Shown here in pieces: positions 1 to 8,927 of a stretch of DNA of 64,000 nucleotides. The DNA lies in contig NZ_JAMGBB010000001.1 of assembly GCF_023516505.1 (NCBI RefSeq), forward strand, positions 1,364,001 through 1,428,000, in the 5' to 3' direction. The notes beneath the pieces are model-generated. The model was not told the origin of the DNA and made no database searches. It saw only the letters and a list, made by a program, of their open reading frames with translations. Every line of letters starts with the position of its first letter. Position 1 is the first letter of the stretch. Origin of the DNA: Sphingomonas brevis. Lineage in GTDB: Bacteria; Pseudomonadota; Alphaproteobacteria; Sphingomonadales; Sphingomonadaceae. Both the position numbers and the translations under genes were made by a program.

Positions 1-782
1 GGCGCGCGGATCACCGTCCGCTCATGGTCGAGCCGCGCCTGGTCGAGCCGCGCCTTGGCGGCAGCAACGTCCGGGCTGGTATCGACCGAAGTCCCGGCAA
101 TCAGCGCTTCGTTGGCCGCCCAGCTTTCGCGGGCCGCGCCGCGGCTGGCCGAGGCCTGGGCAACCGCCGCCCGTGCCTGCGAAACATTGGCCTGCGCGGT
201 CGAATAGGCATTCTGCGCGGTGGTCAGCTCTTCCTTCGACACCGCACCGGATTCGACCAGCTCGCTGCGGCGATTGAGGTCGATACGGGCCTTTGCCAGG
301 CTTGCGCCGGCCGCTGCGAGCTGCGCCTGGGCCTGGCCGATATCGGCGTCGCGGGCCCCGATCTGCGCCGCCAGCGAACCGCTGGTCGCGCTGATCTGGC
401 CGAACTGCTTGCGGGCCTTCAGATATTCCGCTTCGGCCTTGGCCAGCGCCAGGCGAGCATCGCTATCGTCGAGGCGGAACAGGATCTGCCCGCGGCGGAC
501 GACCTGCGTGTTGACCACCTCGACCGATCGGACCGGGCCGGAAACCAGCGCGGTGACCTGCGCCGAGTCCGCGTTCACATAGGCGTTGTCGGTCGTGACG
601 TGGTCGCCATCCGACATCAGCCACCAGGCCCCGCCAATGACGACGATGGCGGCCGCGAGCCCAAGCAGGATCTTCTTGCGCTTCCTGCGCTTGTCCAGTT
701 CGGGTAGCTTCGGCGCCTCAGTAGCTGGCACTTCTTCAAACTGCTGCTGCTCGTGCAGCTCAACGGGGTCCCTGTCGGCCAT
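1..782 (-). CDS. EmrA/HlyD-family efflux adaptor, partial (C-terminus off the window)
   Basis: Periplasmic membrane-fusion adaptor of an EmrAB-type multidrug exporter. It would link an inner-membrane transporter, expected just beyond the left edge, to the outer-membrane factor encoded upstream. About 260 residues are visible and no stop is reached. After a charged N-terminus there is one membrane anchor (about residues 37-55, AAAIVVIGGAWWLM). The EmrA signature TTDNAYVN follows, then the lipoyl half-motif VVRRGQILFRLDDSD and a long Ala/Gln-rich coiled-coil hairpin. The ATG follows the outer-membrane factor gene by 56 bases on the same strand, so the two probably share a transcript. The family is certain; the substrate is not known. 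Confidence 0.9.
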   Translation of the reverse strand, partial: MADRDPVELHEQQQFEEVPATEAPKLPELDKRRKRKKILLGLAAAIVVIGGAWWLMSDGDHVTTDNAYVNADSAQVTALVSGPVRSVEVVNTQVVRRGQILFRLDDSDARLALAKAEAEYLKARKQFGQISATSGSLAAQIGARDADIGQAQAQLAAAGASLAKARIDLNRRSELVESGAVSKEELTTAQNAYSTAQANVSQARAAVAQASASRGAARESWAANEALIAGTSVDTSPDVAAAKARLDQARLDHERTVIRA

Positions 783-838
783 GATGTTTTTTCCCTTTTT
801 GAAAAGTTGGTCAGGCGGTGAAGCCACCGGCGCCTTGA

Positions 839-2269
839 TCAGACGGAAGCAAAGCCCCCGCCCAGAGCGCGAACCAGCGCCACGTCGAGCTCGAAGGCCC
901 GGGTCTCGAGCTCGGCGACGTTGAGGCGCGCGCTTAGCACGCTCTCTTCGGCCGAAAGCACGTCGAGATAGGTCGAAAGCCCGCGCTCGTAGCGCATTCG
1001 GGCGAGGCCATTGGCCTCTTCAAAGTCGGCCAGTGCCCTGCGCGATTCCATCAGCCGGGCGTCAAGGGCTCGCCGGCTGGTGACGGCATCGGCCGTCTCG
1101 CGCAGGGCCGTAATGACTTGCCGGTTATAAAGGGCAACGGCTTCGTCATAACGACCGCGTGCACCGCGGTACTGGCCTTGGAGCGCGCCGCCGTGGAACA
1201 GGGGGAGGGTTACCGCGGGGCTAACGCTGCCAAAGCTGGAAGTGGATGAGAAAATGTCGCCAATGCCGAAGGCCGAGAGGCCGAGCAGGGCGGTGATGTT
1301 GATATTGGGATAGAAAGCCGCCTTGGCTTCCTTGATGCGGCTCGCGCCGGCCTCGGCGGCCGCGCGATAGGCGGCGACATCGGGGCGGCGGCCAACCAGG
1401 TCGATCGTTGCGTTGGCCGGGATACCCTGCGCCGTGTAGGTCGCGACCGCTGGCCGCTGGATGGCGAGGCCGCGATCCGGTCCCTTGCCGATCAGCGCGG
1501 CCAGCGCGTTGCGGGTCAGGCCGATTGCTTCCTCATTGGCGGCCAGATCGTCGCGCGCTTCGAAAACGCGGCCCTCGGCCTGCTTCAGCTCTGCACGGGT
1601 GTCGAGACCGATCTCGACCCTTTGACCGACCAGCTTCGCGGTCTCGCCGCGGATTTGCAGCGCCGCTTCCAGCGTATCCCGCTGGCGGTAAAGCTGCGCC
1701 AGGTCGGCATAGGTCGAAGCGATGCCGGTGGTCAGCGCCAGCCGCGCCTGCGCCAGTTCATATCCGGCCGCTTCCGCATCGGATGTCGCCGCGGCCAGCG
1801 CCGCACGATTCTTTCCCCACAGGTCAAGGTCAAAGGAGAAGCTCAGCCCGGCGCTGCCGGTGCTGATAATCTGGTCGCCATCGATACCGAGGAATTTGAC
1901 GTCCTTGGAATCGCGCTTCTTGAATTCCGACTGCGCGAAGGCGTCGATGCTCGGCGCCAGCGCTCCGCCGGCCTGTTGGGCAATTCCCTGCGCGGTGCGG
2001 AAGCGAGCAGCCGCTGCCTCCATGTCCGGTGAGCCGGCCAGCCCCTCCTCGATCAACCCGTTGAGCTGGGCATCGCCATAGCGAAGCCACCAGCCCTGGT
2101 CGGGCCAGGCTGCGCCGGTCGCGGTCAGCGAAGCGGTCGCCGCATAATCGCTGGCGGAACGCATTTCCGGCTTCGGCCCAAGGTTCGGAATCGACGCGCA
2201 AGCGGTCGAAACGAGCAGCGGCAACAGCATGGCTGCGCGGCCAAGCCGCGTACCCCGGAGGATGGTCAT
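839..2269 (-). CDS. NodT-family outer-membrane efflux lipoprotein (TolC/OprM-like)
   Basis: Outer-membrane channel component of a tripartite exporter, 476 residues, the usual OprM size. The N-terminus is a lipoprotein signal ending STAC with the acylated Cys at residue 24. Two repeated TolC-type helical modules follow, visible as GWWLRYGDAQLNGLIEEGL near the start and GRRPDVAAYRAAAEAGASRIKEAKAAFYPNI in the middle. It is the first gene of the operon, read leftwards into the EmrA-type adaptor, and is divergent from a TetR gene. The 114-base gap between them holds a strong palindrome, so repression by that TetR protein is likely. Confidence 0.9.
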   Translation of the reverse strand: MTILRGTRLGRAAMLLPLLVSTACASIPNLGPKPEMRSASDYAATASLTATGAAWPDQGWWLRYGDAQLNGLIEEGLAGSPDMEAAAARFRTAQGIAQQAGGALAPSIDAFAQSEFKKRDSKDVKFLGIDGDQIISTGSAGLSFSFDLDLWGKNRAALAAATSDAEAAGYELAQARLALTTGIASTYADLAQLYRQRDTLEAALQIRGETAKLVGQRVEIGLDTRAELKQAEGRVFEARDDLAANEEAIGLTRNALAALIGKGPDRGLAIQRPAVATYTAQGIPANATIDLVGRRPDVAAYRAAAEAGASRIKEAKAAFYPNINITALLGLSAFGIGDIFSSTSSFGSVSPAVTLPLFHGGALQGQYRGARGRYDEAVALYNRQVITALRETADAVTSRRALDARLMESRRALADFEEANGLARMRYERGLSTYLDVLSAEESVLSARLNVAELETRAFELDVALVRALGGGFASV

Positions 2270-2289
2270 TGTCTTAAGCCCTTGATTCG

Positions 2290-2317
2290 CGTAACTGTAC
2301 CGTACGGTTTAGTTACG
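2290..2317. promoter_or_regulatory. 28-bp palindromic operator between the outer-membrane factor and TetR genes
   Basis: Arms CGTAACT (2290-2296) and AGTTACG (2311-2317) are exact inverted repeats around a symmetric core ACCGTACGGT (2299-2308). In all, 24 of 28 positions are symmetric. It lies in the divergent intergenic region next to a TetR gene and overlaps the predicted -10 box of the leftward promoter. This is the usual arrangement for a self-controlled efflux repressor. That this TetR protein binds it is inferred. Confidence 0.75.
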
Positions 2318-2334
2318 AGTCGCGGACTTGTCAA
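2306..2334 (-). promoter_or_regulatory. predicted sigma70 promoter for the EmrA-type efflux operon
   Basis: On the minus strand a perfect -35 TTGACA (2334-2329) is followed after 17 bases by TAAACC (2311-2306). The -10 is weak but lies inside the 28-bp palindrome, so a bound repressor would block polymerase. It is about 37 bases upstream of the leftward ATG. Confidence 0.5.
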
Positions 2335-2383
2335 TTCAAAACTGAACGCCCATGTACTGTATTGGAGTTAGCAGGAGTTTTTC

Positions 2384-3067
2384 GTGGTACGAGTGAGGAC
2401 CGAGCTAAAGCGCAGGCAGATTGTCGAGGTCGCGTCCCAGCTGTTTCAGGAATTGGGTTATGAGCGGACCTCGATGTCGCTTATTTCCGAGCGGCTCGGC
2501 GGGTCGAAGGCGACGCTCTACGGCTACTTCAAATCGAAGGAGGAGTTGCTCCAGTCGGTCCTGGTCTATGATGTAACCACCGAAGCCGACCGGCTGATGA
2601 ACCAATTCCTGTCGGGCAAGGATTTACGCGAAGGGCTGATAACCCTCGGCCAGGCCTATATGCACCGGCGCCTGTCGCCCGGCCCGATCGCCAATGTCCG
2701 GATCGTTTCGACCCAACCCGAAGGTTCGACCATCGGCAAGGAGTTCTATGAGAATGTTCTTGGACCTGCCTGGGAAAGGCTGGCCAATCGCTTCCAGATA
2801 TTGATGGAGGCCGGCATCCTGATCCCGGCAGATTCATGGATCGCGGCCATGCAATGGAAAGGCATGTGCGAATGGGACATGTTTGAACGTCGGCTGCTTG
2901 GGGCGATCAAGGAACCCCCCGCGGACGAGATCCGCCGCGCGTCGATCGCAGCTGCCGATGCCTTCCTCAAGCTCTATGGCGCCGATGTCGAGCAGGCAAA
3001 AAAGGCCAGGCCGGCAACCGCGCCCAAGGCCCGGACGAAGCCCAAGCCCCGGAAGAGAGCCGCCTAG
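2384..3067 (+). CDS. TetR/AcrR-family repressor with a basic C-terminal tail
   Basis: Transcriptional repressor of 227 residues. The start is GTG at 2384, chosen because AGGAG lies 6 bases upstream and the helix-turn-helix domain begins at once. Residues about 8-55 form the DNA-binding domain (IVEVASQLFQELGYERTSMS and then GGSKATLYGYFKSKEEL), and the rest is the ligand-binding domain. The last 25 or so residues are a Lys/Pro/Ala/Arg-rich tail (KARPATAPKARTKPKPRKR) not usual for TetR proteins. It is divergent from the EmrA-type operon, which it probably represses. Its TAG stop overlaps the convergent stop of the next gene in a shared CTAG. Confidence 0.9.
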   Translation: MVRVRTELKRRQIVEVASQLFQELGYERTSMSLISERLGGSKATLYGYFKSKEELLQSVLVYDVTTEADRLMNQFLSGKDLREGLITLGQAYMHRRLSPGPIANVRIVSTQPEGSTIGKEFYENVLGPAWERLANRFQILMEAGILIPADSWIAAMQWKGMCEWDMFERRLLGAIKEPPADEIRRASIAAADAFLKLYGADVEQAKKARPATAPKARTKPKPRKRAA

Positions 3068-4470
3068 GCCTTCTGCTCCCAGCCGCCGGCAAGGGCGCGG
3101 AACAAGTCGATCTGGGCAGCCGAGACCTGGCCGTTCATCGCCGCCAGCTCCGCCTCGCTCTCGGCAAAGGTCCGTTCGGCGTCGAGCAGCGCAAGCGAGT
3201 CGACCTGCCCTTCCCGCTGCTGGGCGCGAACGACGCGGGCCGCCACCTCGGCTTCGTCGCGCGCCGCTTTCAACGCCTCAAGCCGCTGTAGCGAGTTGGC
3301 GTAAGCCGAAAGCGCGGTCTCCGTCTCCTGGAGCGAGCGCAGCACGGTGCCGTCGAAATCGGCCAGCGCCTCCTGGGCGCCCGCCTCTGCCCCCGCCACC
3401 CGTGCCCGGGCACGCGCATGATCGGAAAAAGACCAGCTGATCAGCGGCCCGAGCAGGAATCCGATCGGATTGCTGAACAGATTGCCAAGGCTTCCGGCCG
3501 ATGAGCCGAGCGAGCCGCCGAGGCTAATGCGCGGATACAGCTCAGCCGTTGCCACCCCTATCCTTGCGGTCGATGCCGCAAGGCGACGCTCGGCCGCTCG
3601 GACGTCCGGCCGGCGGGCCAGCAGCTGGGCTCCGTCGCCAACCGGGATCGGCTGGCCCAGCGCCAGGGATGTGGTTCGCGCGCCCGCCTGTTGGGGCAGC
3701 TCGGCGGGCGCGCGTCCGGTCAGGGTCGCCAACCTGAAAAGCGCATTGTCGCGCTCGGCGGCGATGGCCGGAATCTCTGCTTGTCTCTGGTTTCTGAGGG
3801 TTGCGATGCGGGCAGTGTCGATCCGGCTGTTCAGCCCGATTTCGACGCGTCGCTGCGTCAGCTGGAGCGACTTGTCGAGCAGCTCGACAATATGCTGGTC
3901 CACGCCAAGCCGCTCGGCTGCATTGGCTGCGTCGGCATAGGCTCGCGCCGTATCGGCGACGATTGCCACGCGAACTGCGTCGGCGTCGGCGTCGGCCGCG
4001 GCGACGTCGCCTCGCGCCGCCTCAACTCCGCGGCTGACCCGGCCGAACAAGTCGACTTCATAGGCGACCGAAAGCCCGCCATCGAAGCTGGTGGTGGCGT
4101 CATTCTCGCCCGGATCGCGGCCCCGCGTCACACCTGCTCTGACCCCGCCCTGGGGCAGCCGGTCGACCTTGGTCTCCTTGAGCGCGGCGCGGGCACGGGC
4201 CAGCCGTGCCACGGCGGCGCGGACATCGGTATTGTGCGCCAGTGCGTCGGCGATCAGCCCGTCGAGCACCGGATCATTGTAGAGGCGCCACCAGTCGCCC
4301 TGGACAGGGGCGAGCGGCTGGATTGCCGGCCCTTGCGCCGCAACGAATGGCCCTGCCGCGGCCGATGCCGTGGTTGGACGGGCATAGTTGGGGCCGGTTG
4401 CGCAGGCGGCCAGCGCCAGCGCCGAGACCAGGGTGGTGAGATGCTTCAGATGCTTCATTGCTAACCTCAT
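3064..4470 (-). CDS. RND-type outer-membrane efflux lipoprotein (OprM/NodT family)
   Basis: Outer-membrane channel for the RND pump encoded just upstream, 468 residues. The lipoprotein signal ends LAAC with Cys23. The mature protein has paired outer-membrane-factor modules, including GDWWRLYNDPVLDGLIADAL and LLARRPDVRAAERRLAASTARIGVATAELYP. The ATG overlaps the permease stop (ATGA), so the two are translationally coupled, and this is the last gene of the RND operon. It is only distantly similar to the other outer-membrane factor in the window, so it is a second, separate system rather than a recent duplicate. Confidence 0.92.
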   Translation of the reverse strand: MRLAMKHLKHLTTLVSALALAACATGPNYARPTTASAAAGPFVAAQGPAIQPLAPVQGDWWRLYNDPVLDGLIADALAHNTDVRAAVARLARARAALKETKVDRLPQGGVRAGVTRGRDPGENDATTSFDGGLSVAYEVDLFGRVSRGVEAARGDVAAADADADAVRVAIVADTARAYADAANAAERLGVDQHIVELLDKSLQLTQRRVEIGLNSRIDTARIATLRNQRQAEIPAIAAERDNALFRLATLTGRAPAELPQQAGARTTSLALGQPIPVGDGAQLLARRPDVRAAERRLAASTARIGVATAELYPRISLGGSLGSSAGSLGNLFSNPIGFLLGPLISWSFSDHARARARVAGAEAGAQEALADFDGTVLRSLQETETALSAYANSLQRLEALKAARDEAEVAARVVRAQQREGQVDSLALLDAERTFAESEAELAAMNGQVSAAQIDLFRALAGGWEQKA

Positions 4471-7400
4471 TCAGCCGGCAACGGTGCGAGCTCGGCCTGG
4501 GCTGGACCCTGACGGGGTTTGCGCAGCCGTTCACCGAGCGCACGGGTCGCGACGTAGAAGACGGGGGTGAACACCAGGCCGAAGGCGGTGACGCCGATCA
4601 TCCCGAAGAAGACGGCGGTGCCGAGCGCCTGGCGGAGCTCCCAGCCCGGACCGCTCGCCATGACCAGCGGCAACACGCCGAGAATGAAGGCGAAGCTGGT
4701 CATCAGGATCGGCCGCAGACGGGTGCGGGCTGCCTCGACGGCCGCGTCGATCGCGGTCGCGCCCCGTTCCTCGGCCTGCTTGGCGAACTCAACGATCAGG
4801 ATTGCGTTCTTCGCAGCCAGGGCGATCAGCACGATCAGGCCGACCTGGGTCAGGATATTATTGTCGAGCCCCCTGAGATTCACGCCGGCCATCGCCGCCA
4901 GCAATGTCATCGGCACGATCAGGATGATCGCCAATGGCAAAAGCAGGCTTTCGAACTGGGCCGCCAGGACCAGGAAGACGAACACCACCGACAAGGCGAA
5001 GATCAGGATGGCGATGTTGCCGGCCGCTTCCTGCTGGAAAGCGATCCCGGTCCATTCGGTCGAGAAGCCCGCCGGAAGCTGGGCGGCCAGCTTCTCCATG
5101 ATGTTCATTGCCTGGCCGGTCGATGTCCCGGGCGCGGTTTCGCCATCGACCTCAACCGCTGGGTAGAGGTTGTAGCGCGTGACCCGGTACGGTCCGGTCT
5201 TGTCGCTGAAGGTCGCGACCGATCCGATCGGCACCATCGCACCGCTGTTCGACCGCGTCTTGAGCTGGGCGATATCCGCCGGATCGTCGCGTGCCGCCGC
5301 TTCCGCCTGCGCCGTCACCCGATAGGTACGGCCTAGCAGGTTGAAATCGTTGACGTAGGCCGATCCCAGATAGACCTGCAGCGCCTCGAACACCCGTTCC
5401 GGCGGAACGCCGAGCATGTCGGACTTCGCCCGGTCGATATCCGCCCAGATGCGCGGCGTCGCAGTATTGTAGAGCGTGAAGACGTTGGCGAGCTTCGGAT
5501 CCTGGTGAGCCGAACCGATCAGCTTGCCGGCCGCCTGCTCCAGGGCCTGATAACCCATGTCGCTGCGGTCCTGGACGATCATTCGATAGCCGCCGCCATT
5601 GCCGATGCCCTGGATGACCGGTGGCGGGATGACGAACACGAACGCCTCGTCCATGTCAGCCAGAGCGGCGCGCATGTCATTCTCGATATTCTGCTCGGTC
5701 CGGTCGGTCCCGGCCCGCTCCTCGAACGGCTTGAAAGTGACATATGCCGCTCCGGCGTTGGACGCCTGGGTGCCCGACGCCCCGTCGAAGCCGGAGAACA
5801 TTACCGCCTGGTCGACGCCCGGCACCTTGAGCAGCTTGGCGACCGCCTTCTTCAGCACTGCGTCGGTCCGCTCGATCGAACTTCCCGGCGGCAGCTGGAT
5901 GGCGGCCAGCGCATAGCCCTGGTCCTGCGCCGGGACGAACCCGGCCGGGGTCGCCCAGAACACCGCCACGGTCAGCGCGACCAACCCGCCATAGACGGTC
6001 AGCGCGCGCTTCGGCGCATGGGTGATGCGCTGGGTGAAGCCGGCATACCATTCGCCGAGGCGGCCGAAGGTCTGGTTGAACCTGTCGCCGGCTCGGTGAA
6101 GCAGGCCCATCACGCCGGTCTCCACGCGGTGGTCGCTGCGCGGCTTCAGCAGCATCGCGGCCAGCGCGGGGGACAGGGTCAGTGACAGCAGCAGAGAGAT
6201 TACCGTCGACGCGGCGATTGTGACCGCGAACTGGCGGTAGAATTCGCCGGTGATGCCGGTGAGGAAAGTCGTCGGCACGAACACCGCGATCAGCACCACG
6301 CCGATCGCGACCAGCGCCGCCGACACCTCGTCCATCGACCGGTGCGACGCTTCTTGCGGGCTTAAGCCATGCTCCAGGTTTCGCTCGACGTTCTCGACCA
6401 CCACGATGGCGTCGTCGACGACGATGCCGATCGCCAGTACCAGGCCGAACATCGACAGCGTGTTGAGCGAATAGCCGAGCGCGGCGAGCACCGCGAAGGT
6501 ACCGATCAGCGAGACGGGGATGGCGACGATCGGGATCACCGCGGCGCGCCAGCTCTGCAGGAAGACGATGATCACCAGAACGACCAGCAGCATCGCTTCG
6601 AGCAATGTTTCTTGCACGGCGGTCATCGATTCACTGATGAACTCCGTGGGATTCCAGATGATCCGGTACTCGAGTCCCTTGGGGAAGTTCTTGGCCGCAT
6701 CAGCGAGCTCGGCCTTGACGCCTTCGGCTGCCGCCAGCGCGTTGGTGCCCGGCCTTTGTGTAATCCCCAGGATAATCGAGTCGGTGCCCGACAGATAGGC
6801 GTTGACGCCATAATCGGAGGCGCCGAGCTCGACCCGCGCCACGTCGCGCAGGCGCGTTATGGCTCCGGTGGTCGGGTCGCTGCGGATGACGATATTGGCG
6901 AATTCGTCGGCGGTCTTGAAGCGGCCCTGCGTCTCGACGTTGAGCTGCTGAGCCGCGCCAGTGTCGTAGGGCGGCTGGCCGACGACGCCGGCGGCAACCT
7001 GGACGTTCTGGCTGCGCAGCGCACTCACTACCTCTCCGGCGGTGAAACCCATGGTCGCGGCGCGGCCCGGATCGATCCAGACGCGCATTGCATAGTCGCG
7101 CGCGCCGAAGATCTGCACGTCGCCGATGCCGTCCACCCGGGTCAGCCGGTCACGGATCTGGGTCAGCGCATAGTTGGAAACATAGCCGCGATCCAATGAG
7201 CCGTCCGGCGACAGCACGTTGACCGCCATCAGCCAGCTCGGCTGCTCCTTGCGAACGACCACGCCCTGGCGGCGCACTTCTTCGGGCAGGCTTGGCTCGG
7301 CCAGCGCGACGCGGTTCTGGACCAGCACCTGCGCCGTATCGAGGTTGGTGCCGAGCTTGAACGTAACGGTAATCGTCACCCGCCCGTCGCCGGTCGATTG

Positions 7401-7646
7401 CGACGACTGGTAGAGCATATTGTCGACGCCGTTGATCTGCTGCTCGATCGGCGATGCGACCGTATCGGCGACTGTTTCAGCCGAAGCACCGGGATAGCTG
7501 GTGCTGACCGTCACCGTCGGCGGAACGACGTCAGGGAATTGCGACACCGGCAGGCCGACATAGGCAAAGGCGCCGACGATCGTGATGATGATCGCGATCA
7601 CCGCGGCAAAGATCGGCCGCCGGATAAAGAAGTGGCTAAAGCGCAT
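4467..7646 (-). CDS. RND efflux permease, HAE1/AcrB family
   Basis: Inner-membrane proton-driven multidrug transporter of 1,059 residues, full length for the AcrB/MexB family. The N-terminus FSHFFIRRPIFAAVIAIIIT is the standard first membrane helix. The central motif GIVVDDAIVVVENVER carries the paired Asp residues of the proton relay, and LAAKNAILIVEFAKQ carries the matching Lys in the second half. The porter and docking domains are the two large periplasmic loops. It lies 15 bases after the adaptor gene and overlaps the outer-membrane factor gene. Substrate range cannot be read from sequence. Confidence 0.95.
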   Translation of the reverse strand: MRFSHFFIRRPIFAAVIAIIITIVGAFAYVGLPVSQFPDVVPPTVTVSTSYPGASAETVADTVASPIEQQINGVDNMLYQSSQSTGDGRVTITVTFKLGTNLDTAQVLVQNRVALAEPSLPEEVRRQGVVVRKEQPSWLMAVNVLSPDGSLDRGYVSNYALTQIRDRLTRVDGIGDVQIFGARDYAMRVWIDPGRAATMGFTAGEVVSALRSQNVQVAAGVVGQPPYDTGAAQQLNVETQGRFKTADEFANIVIRSDPTTGAITRLRDVARVELGASDYGVNAYLSGTDSIILGITQRPGTNALAAAEGVKAELADAAKNFPKGLEYRIIWNPTEFISESMTAVQETLLEAMLLVVLVIIVFLQSWRAAVIPIVAIPVSLIGTFAVLAALGYSLNTLSMFGLVLAIGIVVDDAIVVVENVERNLEHGLSPQEASHRSMDEVSAALVAIGVVLIAVFVPTTFLTGITGEFYRQFAVTIAASTVISLLLSLTLSPALAAMLLKPRSDHRVETGVMGLLHRAGDRFNQTFGRLGEWYAGFTQRITHAPKRALTVYGGLVALTVAVFWATPAGFVPAQDQGYALAAIQLPPGSSIERTDAVLKKAVAKLLKVPGVDQAVMFSGFDGASGTQASNAGAAYVTFKPFEERAGTDRTEQNIENDMRAALADMDEAFVFVIPPPVIQGIGNGGGYRMIVQDRSDMGYQALEQAAGKLIGSAHQDPKLANVFTLYNTATPRIWADIDRAKSDMLGVPPERVFEALQVYLGSAYVNDFNLLGRTYRVTAQAEAAARDDPADIAQLKTRSNSGAMVPIGSVATFSDKTGPYRVTRYNLYPAVEVDGETAPGTSTGQAMNIMEKLAAQLPAGFSTEWTGIAFQQEAAGNIAILIFALSVVFVFLVLAAQFESLLLPLAIILIVPMTLLAAMAGVNLRGLDNNILTQVGLIVLIALAAKNAILIVEFAKQAEERGATAIDAAVEAARTRLRPILMTSFAFILGVLPLVMASGPGWELRQALGTAVFFGMIGVTAFGLVFTPVFYVATRALGERLRKPRQGPAQAELAPLPAE

Positions 7647-7661
7647 GGGGGCTTGTCCGAA

Positions 7662-8927
7662 CTAGTTGGCGGCCAGAGTGGCTTGAGAGGCGCTTGGCAC
7701 CGATGCAGGTGGCGCTTTCGCAGCGGCGGCATCAAATTTGATCTGGGTGACGCGCGGCTTCACCTTCGCTCCGGGCATCGCGAACTGCACGCCCTGGACG
7801 ATGACGCGGTCGGTCTTGGCTATGCCGGACCGGATCGCGCGGAGGTTGCCGACCAGCGGACCCGTCTCGACCGGCTTGGCCGCGACGGTGTCGTCCTTGC
7901 CGACCACCAGCACGATCTTCCGTGCCTGGTCGGTTCGGACGGCTGCGTCAGGCACCAGCAAAGCGGGCGTAGTCCCGCCATCGGCCAGGCGCATGTTGCC
8001 GAACATACCCGGCGCGAGGAAATTGGTCGGGTTCGCGACTACTGCCCGGGCGCGGATCGTTCCCGAATTCTGGCTGATGCCATTGTCGGTGAAGTCGAGC
8101 TTGCCGCGCCAACTATATTGCGCCTCGTCCTGAAGCCGGATTTCGGCGGTTTCGCCGGCGCCATCCTTGGCCTGCCGCTGACGGGCGGTCTTCAGGTAAA
8201 GCGATTCCGGCACGTCGAATGTAAAATAGATCGGGTCGAGCGCGTTGATCGTCGTCAGCAGCGTTTCATTGGCACCGACGATGTTGCCCGGATCGATCCG
8301 ACGGTCCGAAATGCGGCCGCTGATCGGCGCCCGGACATAGGCAAATTCAACGTCGAGCGCTCGCGAGCTCACCCGGGCACGAGCGGCGGCGAGAGCGGCC
8401 TCGGCAGACCGCACATTCGCGGTCAGCCGGTCGACGTCGCTCTGTGAAACGGCCTCCGCCTCGAGCAGTCGCCTGGCTCGGCCAAGGTTGATCTCGGCCA
8501 GCGACAGATCGCTTTGCGCCGAAGCAACACTGGCCTTCGCTTCCGCCAGGGCCGCGCCGAACGGCCGCGGGTCGATGGTGAACAGCAGCTGGCCCTTCTG
8601 GACGATCTGGCCATCGGTGAAGTGGACGCCGATGATCTGGCCGGAGACGCGTGGGCGCACCTCGACACTGCGGCTGGCTTCGAACCGGCCGACATAATCG
8701 TCCCACTGGTTGATCTCGCGCTCCAGGGGTGCCGCGACCGTTACCATGGGGGCAGATGGAGCAGCAGCGGGGGAAGGGTCGCTGGTCCAATAGGTAACGG
8801 CCGCGGCAAGCAAAAGCAGCGGCGAACCGTAAAGGGCGGCGCGCTGCCATGCAGGCCGGGCGGCAATTCGCGATCCGAGCTCTTTATGCTCGGCATCGCT
8901 TGCCGAAAATTGGCTGATCATATTCAT
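7662..8927 (-). CDS. RND efflux periplasmic adaptor (MexA/AcrA family)
   Basis: Membrane-fusion protein joining the RND permease to its outer-membrane channel, 421 residues. After a short cytoplasmic segment comes one anchor helix (about residues 30-46), then the beta-barrel and lipoyl region (VRPRVSGQIIGVHFTDGQIVQKGQLLFTIDPRPF), a coiled-coil hairpin and the second lipoyl half (VRAPISGRISDRRIDPGNIV). There is no lipobox, so it is anchored by the helix rather than by lipid. The start overlaps the stop of the small gene upstream (ATGA), so translation is coupled. Confidence 0.93.
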   Translation of the reverse strand: MNMISQFSASDAEHKELGSRIAARPAWQRAALYGSPLLLLAAAVTYWTSDPSPAAAPSAPMVTVAAPLEREINQWDDYVGRFEASRSVEVRPRVSGQIIGVHFTDGQIVQKGQLLFTIDPRPFGAALAEAKASVASAQSDLSLAEINLGRARRLLEAEAVSQSDVDRLTANVRSAEAALAAARARVSSRALDVEFAYVRAPISGRISDRRIDPGNIVGANETLLTTINALDPIYFTFDVPESLYLKTARQRQAKDGAGETAEIRLQDEAQYSWRGKLDFTDNGISQNSGTIRARAVVANPTNFLAPGMFGNMRLADGGTTPALLVPDAAVRTDQARKIVLVVGKDDTVAAKPVETGPLVGNLRAIRSGIAKTDRVIVQGVQFAMPGAKVKPRVTQIKFDAAAAKAPPASVPSASQATLAAN

